From: JBGPHT01 sp041484525
GTDB taxonomy: Bacteria > Acidobacteriota > Terriglobia > Bryobacterales > Bryobacteraceae
DNA: 34,983 nucleotides
Assembly (NCBI GenBank): GCA_041484525.1
Contig: JBGPHT010000077.1
Coordinates: forward strand, 1-34,983
Direction: 5' to 3'
Made by a program: the position numbers and the translations under genes. Positions 25,576 to 32,633 of the stretch are shown here, in pieces (positions within the stretch are counted from its first letter, which is position 1; every line of letters starts with the position of its first letter). The notes under the pieces were generated by a model, which was not told the origin of the DNA, ran no database searches, and saw only the letters and a program-made list of their open reading frames with translations.

Positions 25576-27573
25576 TTAGTGGGTCAGGACTTCAGAGGCC
25601 GGCAGCGCGCTGTTGCGCGTCAACCCGCCGTTGTTGATGATCAACGCCAGGTAGCCCATGGCCAGGTTGCGCGTACCAACATCGCTGATGAACGCGAACC
25701 CGTGAGCGTACTGGAAGTTGCAAACCGCAATGATGTAGCCCTGGAATCCAGGGTTGGCGCCAGGAATCGTGGACAGAGCGAAGGCCCAATCCGTGGTATT
25801 CACATTGGCGTCACCCGATAGGATCACAGGCGTTGGGAATGGAGCAATCGTGGCATTGCCGTAGAAGTTCAACGTGCAAGTGCCGGCTTGCTTCACAGCG
25901 TAGCCCTGCGGATCGCTCGAGGTGTTGGAGATCGCGATACCGGTCTCCAAACCCGAGGCATTTGTCACATACGGGAACAGCAGGACCGTCTGACATAGCC
26001 TGATATTCAGGAGATTTTGTGCCGACGACTGATCCACAAACCTCGGGATATTCAGGACGGACGATGCAGTGGCGCCGCCGATGGAAACTATTGGCGCGTA
26101 ACTCATCTGTACCGTACCCGTGCCCGCAGGCGGTGTATTGTTCGTCTGGTTGCCGGTGTAGGTGGTGTAGACCGCGAAGTCGAAGGTGTCCTGACCGGAG
26201 TAGTTGGTGTTGTACACTTCCCAGAACGCTTCGCCAGCACCATTGACCAGCGGAACCTGGTAGTAGCTGATGACCGGGGTGCAATTGGTACCGAAGCAAG
26301 TCGTGCCGGTGCTCGGAGCAACGGATCCCTCGGGTGCGGTCCCACTGATCAGACCAACCGCGTACGGCCCGACGTCGGTGCCGTTAGTCGGCTGGCTCTT
26401 GGTGGCCTGGAAGGCATTGGTCACGTTCGTCGTGGTGACGAAGAGCGACATGCCAGTCGGGATGTTGGTGAACGAAGCACGGAGACGAGTGCCGAAGTCC
26501 GCCAGACCGGCCGTGAAGCCGTTCCCGGCTGTTTGAGGCTGAATGAAATCAGACTCCGAGTTGTAGATCGTACCCGGAATGTTTTGGTTGGCCGCCTGGA
26601 ATTGACCGCTGCCGAACGCCGCGGTAGGCGCCACACGCGTCTTGAAGGCACTTGCGAAGTTGGGCTGTTCCTGGAACCGTAGGATGGCCACAGGCGACAC
26701 CGTCGCGGTTGCGCACTGGTTGAAGCCAGTGTTGCCGCCGCTACCTGAGTTCGCGGTGTTGCGCAGCGAAGTCACGAGACTCTGCTGCACAAAGCCGACC
26801 GTCAGGGTCGCGTTCGGAATACCGATCGAACTGGAACCGCTGATCGAGACCTGCGCCAGGAGCTGGCCGACGCCGCCAAGACCGGCAGCTACTCCAGAAG
26901 CATTCGCGCGAACGTTGGTGATACGGAACACGCGCGAAAGGCCAGCCGTTACCGGGGGAAGAACCGGTACGCCGTTGAACGTGACCTGGAAGCTATTGGC
27001 GTTAACCAAGCCCTGGTACATGTTCGGAGCAGGCGTGCCGTTCGACGAGCCACCGGTGCAACCGTTGACGCCCGTGGTGCCGCTGCAAAGCCCGCTGACC
27101 GCCTGGCCTAGAAGCGTCGCCGGACCCTGTGTGTTGTTGCCAACGTAGGCGGTGCAACCGCTGGCCGGATTGCCGCAAAGGATCTGCGGCTGCGCAGGCC
27201 CTGCGCCCGGCAAACCGTTGACACCGGTGTTGCCCGGCTCGTCAATGAGCAGCAGGGCTTCCGAGGCATTCGGGACACCGGCGGCGGTGCCAAGAATGCG
27301 ACTCGTTACCTGCGTGCCCAGCGTGATCGTAATGTTGGCGAACGGGATCTGCGAACCACCCGCCAGAGTATTGCCGCCCGTGCACTGCAGCACGATGTCG
27401 CCGACCGCTTCCGTCAAACCTTCCTGACGGAGTTGCGGAGGGACGGCAACGTTGGCAGAGCAAGCGAACGCCGTATTCGGGCCGGCGACCGGAACGCCAA
27501 CCTGCGCGCTGGCCAACCCTGCGAACAGGGATAACACAGCTAACGCAAGAATCCATCTGCGAAAACTAACCAT
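25576..27573 (-). CDS. Secreted acidobacterial protein of unknown function
   Basis: A 665-aa exported protein with no recognised enzymatic domain. I chose ATG 27573 because AAGGAGAAGGA lies directly upstream and the product then starts with a clean signal peptide (MVSFRRWILALAVLSLFAGL, cleaved after ASAQ). The frame is open to 27636, but that adds an unlikely charged extension. The mature N-terminus has AVPPQLRQEGLTEAVGDIVL followed by a Cys-containing segment. The middle is rich in Gly, Asn, Thr and Ser, suggesting beta-structure. The last about 130 residues (from LLFPYVTNASGLETGIAISN) are more compact. I associate this style with acidobacterial secreted proteins but cannot give a function. 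It is monocistronic: its own consensus promoter, a leader of about 260 nt and a strong terminator. Confidence 0.85.
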   Translation of the reverse strand: MVSFRRWILALAVLSLFAGLASAQVGVPVAGPNTAFACSANVAVPPQLRQEGLTEAVGDIVLQCTGGNTLAGGSQIPFANITITLGTQVTSRILGTAAGVPNASEALLLIDEPGNTGVNGLPGAGPAQPQILCGNPASGCTAYVGNNTQGPATLLGQAVSGLCSGTTGVNGCTGGSSNGTPAPNMYQGLVNANSFQVTFNGVPVLPPVTAGLSRVFRITNVRANASGVAAGLGGVGQLLAQVSISGSSSIGIPNATLTVGFVQQSLVTSLRNTANSGSGGNTGFNQCATATVSPVAILRFQEQPNFASAFKTRVAPTAAFGSGQFQAANQNIPGTIYNSESDFIQPQTAGNGFTAGLADFGTRLRASFTNIPTGMSLFVTTTNVTNAFQATKSQPTNGTDVGPYAVGLISGTAPEGSVAPSTGTTCFGTNCTPVISYYQVPLVNGAGEAFWEVYNTNYSGQDTFDFAVYTTYTGNQTNNTPPAGTGTVQMSYAPIVSIGGATASSVLNIPRFVDQSSAQNLLNIRLCQTVLLFPYVTNASGLETGIAISNTSSDPQGYAVKQAGTCTLNFYGNATIAPFPTPVILSGDANVNTTDWAFALSTIPGANPGFQGYIIAVCNFQYAHGFAFISDVGTRNLAMGYLALIINNGGLTRNSALPASEVLTH

Positions 27574-27834
27574 TTCCTTCTCCTTGTGAATTGCGAAATT
27601 GAATCGGTCGAAGTTCTCTCTCAACCTGAGCCTCAAACTCGAAGTCTCAAAAACTGTATTTCAACCTTTGGGAACTTCTCCGTGTCGGGCGGAGAGTTAT
27701 TTCCAGCAATCACCAAGCTTTGACCGCTGGATGTCTTACCTGAAGCCTTGTCCCTGGCACTTGTTCTTTGTTTTTTGTCTCTTCAGTGCTCAAAGGACAC
27801 AAACACAAAATTGCACACTGCACCAGACGCGGTA
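27574..27834 (-). other. Long 5' leader of about 260 nt with two candidate stem-loops
   Basis: If transcription starts about 7 nt after the -10 box, the mRNA has a leader of about 260 nt. Two stem-loops can be drawn. At 27671-27704 a CTCCG/CGGAG stem extends by AAC/GTT and GG/CC pairs with small bulges. At 27703-27730 there is a CCAGC/GCTGG stem. I could not match the region to a known riboswitch class. Poly-pyrimidine stretches and an AAGGAG ribosome binding site complete the leader. Nothing further is recognised between 27870 and 28004. Confidence 0.5.
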
Positions 27835-27840
27835 AAGATA

Positions 27841-27869
27841 TTCATAACTGATTGCCCGGTCCGTGTCAA
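27841..27869 (-). promoter_or_regulatory. Sigma-70-type promoter for the gene at 25576-27573
   Basis: On the minus strand a perfect -35 box TTGACA (27869-27864) is followed after exactly 17 nt by TATGAA (27846-27841). This is the best promoter match I see in the window. It implies a transcript start near 27834. Confidence 0.75.
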
Positions 27870-28004
27870 GAGAAATTGTTTCCCTTCAACACGAAAGGAG
27901 GGTTTTTCAGCCGCAGCGGATGATTTGTTGTTCAAGCTCGCCCGATTAGACCATGCCATAACGCCCGCAGTCAATGGTTTCACACCGATTGGTCTCATTT
28001 TTTG

Positions 28005-30704
28005 TTACTGAATCGCAGCAGACACAGTATTGCTAAGGGCCCCCCCCTGTTTGAGTATCAGGGGAACACCTAAACCGGGAGCTGCGGATGAAGGAATCAT
28101 AATGTTTACTTGATATAAACCGACGTATCCGGACACCAGCCCAGCGAAGGTCGACGGAATTTCGGTTCCGTTGACCACCACCGAAACAGGGGTGGTCGTG
28201 ACCGAAAACAGTCCCTGCCTGACGACAGTCCCCAGCCCCGTGGCGTATATCATCATTACTCTGCCGCGGGCCGCGGGATTCGAAGGACCGTTGAGTGAGT
28301 AATCCTGGTTCTGCAGTGCGCCGGCGGGCGGCGTCCCCACCAGAAAGATGGCGGGGGCAAGGGCTGCGACCGCGACGGTCTGCTGTGCCGTACCGTATTG
28401 CGAACGAACGCGCAGCGTGTGCGTTCCCGGCGCGATCCCCGCCGGCAGCGCGGCATCGATCTGGAACGGCGAGGCGAAGAAGAGCGTGAGTGGCGTGCCG
28501 TCGACGTCTACTGTCGTCGCGCTCGCCGGACCACTCAGCCCGCTGCCGAAGATGGCGATGATGCCGCCGGGCGCGATGCCGCTGGTGAAGGTGGCGGCAT
28601 TCACCACCCCCTCGGCGGTGAAGGCTGCATCCTGCGGTCCGATCGTCAGCGCTGCCTGCGGACGCGCGGCCTTGTAGGCAGCCGGCGCCGAGGCCGACAA
28701 ATCGACCGGCGAGCCGCCGGACGCGAGGTCCGTCACAAATACGCGGTAGGGCTGCGCCGCGCCGAGCGAAATCTGATACACCGGTTGCGCGCCGTCGCAC
28801 GTCTGCATGCGCGAGATGCGCGCTCCCGCCGCCGGGTTCCCCGCGGCATCCACGGAATCCGCCAGCTCGAGCGGCGTCCCGCACACGCCGGCGGCAGAAC
28901 GCACGTCGAGGGCAAAATTCTGCATGACCGGCGCGGGCTGCGAAAGCGCGGCGATGAGAAAGCGCGTGGCTGCCGGGGTGCGCAACGCGAACCGCGCCAC
29001 GCCGCGCAGGTCCGCCGTCCAGTTGCCGCCGGCGGCACTGAAGCCCGCCAGGTAGTCGTTCAGACTGGCGCGCGCGAATAGCGGGCTGGGGTCCATGATC
29101 GCGATGGAGCCGTCAGCGGCGATTCCGGTGGCAACCACAAAGTGGCCGCCGGCCGGCGCGCCGTTCAGCGACAGACCGAGCGAGAGCAGCGCGGGGGAGC
29201 CTTGCGCGACCAGGTCCGCCACCGTGCTGACGGCCGGATTCTCGACCGCCACGTCTGCGCCGCCAGTGAATCCGGCCGCGCGCCACAGGTTCACGATCTG
29301 CTCGCCCGAATCGGGATTCGCGACGAAACCATCGCACACCGGATTCCCCTTCGTATCCACCGCGCAGAAGTTCTTCAGGTAACCGTTAAGCGTCTCCGGA
29401 TCGGCCGCTCCATTGGGCGACGCCAGCTCACCGCGATTCTGGTGGTAGCGCAGGATCGCGGCCACCGCCGTGAGCAGCGCCCCCTTCTGACCGATGGTGG
29501 CCGTTCCGTTGCCGAGCGGCGCGCTGCCGGACTGTTGCAGTTTGGGGAAATTGGACAGGCCCGAAGCCGCGGAGCGCAGAAAGAACGTCACTGGATTGTC
29601 CGCCACGGACGGCGCATCGGCGGTCACCGCCGCCACGCCTTCTCTTGCCGGCAGGCGCACCAGCGTCTCCGCCTGGCCGTTCGAATCCGATACGGCGGTA
29701 GCGCTCAACACCTGCGCGCCCGGCGAGGCTTGGAAGACAACGGTCGCACCCGCGATGGCGGCGCCCGAGGAGTCGCGCAGAGCGACACGCAGCGAGAGAG
29801 GCAGGAGCGCGCCGGGAGGGCCCGTCTGGTTGTCGCCCTGCAGCTTCGAGATCTGCGCGCGCGTATCCGAGAGGCTGCGGATCGAGAGCGAGCCGTCCGC
29901 TGTTCCGGCACCTTTTGTATCCACCGCATGAATCGTAACCGTCGCGCTCTTCGCCGCAGCCGGAACGAACATGTCCCAGGCATAAGCGCCGGACGAGGCA
30001 TTCACCAGAAAATCAGGCTGGCCCGAGATGGTCACGCGCAGCACGCTGCTGTTGGGGAAGCCGATGACGGCAAGCCTCGCCCGGCCGCCCGCGGTGACCG
30101 AAGCCGGAGACACAACCACCGCCGGCGTTCGCGGCGAGGCGTGCTCCACGGCCTTCGAATCGCCGGGCGTGTATATAAGGTTGCCGCCTTCAAAGTTCTG
30201 CTGCCGCTGGGCGCCGCTCGAGAATTCATCGCTCACCGGCATCCCGAAGTCGCCGGCCGGTCCGTTCAGCGCCAGGTAGCGGGCTAGGATCAGGCCGCTC
30301 ACGAAATAGGTTTGGCCGGAGCGCGGTCCGGCTGTGGCGGCAAGAATTGCTCCGTTCCGGAAGCTCTGCGACACGCCCGAGTTGGCGCCGAAAGTGGAGA
30401 AGTCCGAAGCCTCGCCGGTAGGATCGCCCGCCGCGCCGGTTTCATATCCAAGCTGCGCCCACTTTGTCAGCACGGGCCCGGAGACTAGGCGCACCGGGTT
30501 GCCGCCCAGCGCCGCCGAATTCTCGAAGCGCTGCGTGCCGCCGGCGCTGGCATCGGCGATGGGGTAGCCGAGCGTCCCGGCTGGTCCGCCCAGATCCTGG
30601 TACCGCTTGAGGAGCGCGCCCGAAACCAGGAACGCCGTCCCCAACTTGTCCGACTGCGCCAGCAGGTAGACCGTGGACACGGCGGGGTCGCTCGACTGCA
30701 CCAT
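28005..30704 (-). CDS. Secreted LGFP-repeat/C39-like protein, downstream half (split by in-frame TAG)
   Basis: 899 codons after an in-frame TAG at 30705-30707; this half has no signal peptide or ribosome binding site of its own and is best read as the C-terminal part of one protein with 30705-32477. Three LGFP-type repeats are seen at about residues 26-65, 74-118 and 135-180 (GGPAGTLGYP, NGPAGDFGMP). Ig-like regions follow at about 195-275 and 295-375. A peptidase C39-like domain is at about 385-575, but the place of the catalytic Cys reads QKGALLTAV (Ala409), while His521 (GGHFVVATG) and Asp538 remain, so it is probably inactive. The last about 220 residues are the Solibacter-type C-terminal domain (GIAPGGIIAIFGSGLSG, IYATGLG). 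A run of eight G lies 16-17 codons before the stop. The real start may not be this ATG. Confidence 0.8.
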   Translation of the reverse strand: MVQSSDPAVSTVYLLAQSDKLGTAFLVSGALLKRYQDLGGPAGTLGYPIADASAGGTQRFENSAALGGNPVRLVSGPVLTKWAQLGYETGAAGDPTGEASDFSTFGANSGVSQSFRNGAILAATAGPRSGQTYFVSGLILARYLALNGPAGDFGMPVSDEFSSGAQRQQNFEGGNLIYTPGDSKAVEHASPRTPAVVVSPASVTAGGRARLAVIGFPNSSVLRVTISGQPDFLVNASSGAYAWDMFVPAAAKSATVTIHAVDTKGAGTADGSLSIRSLSDTRAQISKLQGDNQTGPPGALLPLSLRVALRDSSGAAIAGATVVFQASPGAQVLSATAVSDSNGQAETLVRLPAREGVAAVTADAPSVADNPVTFFLRSAASGLSNFPKLQQSGSAPLGNGTATIGQKGALLTAVAAILRYHQNRGELASPNGAADPETLNGYLKNFCAVDTKGNPVCDGFVANPDSGEQIVNLWRAAGFTGGADVAVENPAVSTVADLVAQGSPALLSLGLSLNGAPAGGHFVVATGIAADGSIAIMDPSPLFARASLNDYLAGFSAAGGNWTADLRGVARFALRTPAATRFLIAALSQPAPVMQNFALDVRSAAGVCGTPLELADSVDAAGNPAAGARISRMQTCDGAQPVYQISLGAAQPYRVFVTDLASGGSPVDLSASAPAAYKAARPQAALTIGPQDAAFTAEGVVNAATFTSGIAPGGIIAIFGSGLSGPASATTVDVDGTPLTLFFASPFQIDAALPAGIAPGTHTLRVRSQYGTAQQTVAVAALAPAIFLVGTPPAGALQNQDYSLNGPSNPAARGRVMMIYATGLGTVVRQGLFSVTTTPVSVVVNGTEIPSTFAGLVSGYVGLYQVNIMIPSSAAPGLGVPLILKQGGALSNTVSAAIQ

Positions 30705-32477
30705 CTACGCGTATCCGCCGCCGGTGCGCGCGGCCGGCGAGGCCACCGGCAACTGCACCGCGATCCGGTTGCGCGTGAGCGCCGACTGGAACGATTGCTG
30801 GATGGCAGGTGGCGCGCCCTCGCCCACCTGGCAGCAAGGCGCGTTCACTACGAAGTTGAGCCGCGCACTGACTACGCCTTCGCTGGTGGCCGTGACCGCG
30901 GCAGCGCCGCCTCCCACCGCGCGCACCACCGCCGACTGGCCGCCCGCCTGAATCGAGACCACCTGACTATTGCTGGTGGACCACGACACCGGCCGGTCGG
31001 TCGGGCTGGTGCCGTTCGCCACCAGGATCTGCACCGATAGGTTCAACGTGTCTCCGAGGGTCAGGGTGGTGGTCGCTGTCGCCGACGCGCCGCTCACGAT
31101 CACCGCGGTGACGGGGTAGCGGTAAGTCGGATCGCCGCCCGGCGTATATTCAAGCGCGCCCTTTTCAAAAAGCTGCCGGTGGATGCCGCTTGCCAGCACC
31201 AGCACATCGCTCACCGGCAGCCCCAGACTGCCGGCCGGTCCCTGGTTTGCCACATAGAGATCGTAGAGCGGCTCGACCACACCGTATATCTTGTTGTTGT
31301 TGGCGCCGGACGTGATGGTGTAGATGGCGCCGCCGGCGAAGTCCTGCTCCGTCGCCGTGGTTTTGGTGGAGGCGGTAACCGCCGTCTCGACATCGATGGG
31401 ACGGCCCGGCCCGCTCATGCCGCCGAGGTTCGTCCACTCGATGTAGATATTGTTCCGGATGGTGAAGGTCTGTCCCCCGGGCAAAGAATTCTTGTAGGCA
31501 AAGAGCGCGTAGTTCTTGTCGAAGAAATCAAACGAACAGGAATTCGACTGGTCGAATCCCGGGCAGTTCTGCCAGTCCATCGCCGGATAGCCCGCGGTGG
31601 TGGCGCCGACGGTCGTGTAGTAGGCATAGACGTCCGGCCCCAGTTGAAAAACCTGGATCGAAAAGGCGCTGGTGGTGGCGGTGTTCTGGGACGCCAGCGC
31701 ATACTTTACGCCGGCGGTCTTGGCGGCGTCGGAGAATTCCTGCACGTAACCGGAGGACCCGAGTCGCTTTGCGATCCCGAGCGGCGGCAGCGAAACCAGT
31801 CCGCTGAAGCCGTTCCGGTTGTAAGCCTGGAGAAACTGGTAGGCGATGTTGTCGGGTGCGCCCTGGCCGATCTGAATGGTGGCGGTGAGCGAGATGGTGG
31901 CGGTGTCGAACTTCGAAGGATCGGACACGCTGGTCGCCGTCACGGTAATCTTCTGCGTGGTAGCAATGGTCGAGGGCGCCAGATAGAAGCCTGACTGGTC
32001 CAGGAAACCGGCCTGCGGGCTGATGCTCCATACCACACCGCCGTTCAGGCCGGTGACGGTCGCGGAAAACTGCTGCGACTGTCCGGCCGCGAGCGTCACG
32101 GCGGAGGGACTCACCGAAACCGATACCGCCGGGTTGACCTGAATGGTTACGGATTGTGATTTGGATGAGTCGGCGGCGCTGGTAGCAGTGATTGTCACCG
32201 TCTGCGGACTGGCGACGGTCGTAGGCGCACGGTACGTCACCGTGGTGATGCCACCCGACCCCTGGACTGGAGTACCCAGGCTGCCAAACGTGCTCGGGCT
32301 GAGCCCGAAGTTCACCGCGGTGTTCGCGTTGCCGGTCACCAGAGCCGTCAGTGCCGCCGACTGGCCGGGAAGCAGCGTGTTGGCGGTCGAGCTGAGCGAA
32401 ATCAGAACCTGGGCGCGGCCCGCCCCCGCCGCCAAACAGAACAGTAAGACCCGAAAGAGAATGGACCGATGACGCAC
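30705..32477 (-). CDS. Secreted LGFP-repeat Ig-like protein, upstream half ending at an in-frame TAG
   Basis: 590 codons from a GTG start with a signal peptide (RSILFRVLLFCLAAGAGRAQ). Two Ig-like regions at about 25-115 and 116-200 are followed by a module starting IQIGQGAP at 201. That module contains GYVQEF, YALASQ and a G-Y-P motif, and leads to an LGFP repeat at about 400-445 (NQGPAGSLGLP). A Big_2-like domain is at about 455-545. A second copy of the module begins at 549 (CQVGEGAP) but is cut by TAG after GGGYA; its missing half (MVQSSDPA, VYLLAQS, LGYP) is exactly what follows in the same frame at 30704. The stop therefore falls inside a conserved repeat. Surface or cell-wall attachment is the likely role, since LGFP repeats are known from cell-envelope proteins. 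Confidence 0.82.
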   Translation of the reverse strand: MRHRSILFRVLLFCLAAGAGRAQVLISLSSTANTLLPGQSAALTALVTGNANTAVNFGLSPSTFGSLGTPVQGSGGITTVTYRAPTTVASPQTVTITATSAADSSKSQSVTIQVNPAVSVSVSPSAVTLAAGQSQQFSATVTGLNGGVVWSISPQAGFLDQSGFYLAPSTIATTQKITVTATSVSDPSKFDTATISLTATIQIGQGAPDNIAYQFLQAYNRNGFSGLVSLPPLGIAKRLGSSGYVQEFSDAAKTAGVKYALASQNTATTSAFSIQVFQLGPDVYAYYTTVGATTAGYPAMDWQNCPGFDQSNSCSFDFFDKNYALFAYKNSLPGGQTFTIRNNIYIEWTNLGGMSGPGRPIDVETAVTASTKTTATEQDFAGGAIYTITSGANNNKIYGVVEPLYDLYVANQGPAGSLGLPVSDVLVLASGIHRQLFEKGALEYTPGGDPTYRYPVTAVIVSGASATATTTLTLGDTLNLSVQILVANGTSPTDRPVSWSTSNSQVVSIQAGGQSAVVRAVGGGAAAVTATSEGVVSARLNFVVNAPCCQVGEGAPPAIQQSFQSALTRNRIAVQLPVASPAARTGGGYA

Positions 32478-32527
32478 GAGTATCCAGCTATCTTAATATG
32501 TTGCAAACCCCGCCGCCGAAGCAAGAG

Positions 32528-32589
32528 TTTCGGTGACAGGCTACACAACCTCGAAACTAGTTTCGAGGTTGTGTAGCCTGTCACCGAAA
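32528..32589. repeat. Perfect 62-bp palindrome (31-bp arms, no spacer)
   Basis: The arm at 32528-32558 is exactly the reverse complement of 32559-32589. The centre is ACTAGT and the outer ends are TTTCGGTGACAGG and CCTGTCACCGAAA. It occupies the space between two divergent genes, 50 nt from the GTG of the minus-strand gene and 44 nt from the ATG of the plus-strand gene. Such length and perfection without a loop is far beyond chance and suggests a cruciform-forming or mobile (MITE/REP-like) element, or a large dyad operator. Confidence 0.97.
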
Positions 32590-32607
32590 TAGCGCGGGGT
32601 GTATACT
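32578..32607 (+). promoter_or_regulatory. Candidate promoter for the haem-motif protein gene
   Basis: A good -10 box TATACT (32602-32607) lies 26 nt before the ATG. CTGTCA (32578-32583), 18 nt upstream, is a 4/6 match to the -35 consensus and lies inside the right arm of the palindrome. Confidence 0.5.
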
Positions 32608-32633
32608 GCTCGCATCGAGAGAGGAAGCGCATC

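Noticed and set aside
27574..27834. Known riboswitch (cyclic di-GMP type) in the long leader
   Set aside because: I looked for the conserved GEMM core and its tetraloop receptor and could not find them. Only generic stem-loops are supported.
27972..28003. Hairpin followed by six T on the plus strand, just past the stop at 28005
   Set aside because: The T-run is on the plus strand, where no gene precedes it; on the minus strand no T-run follows. The stem is short with a bulge.
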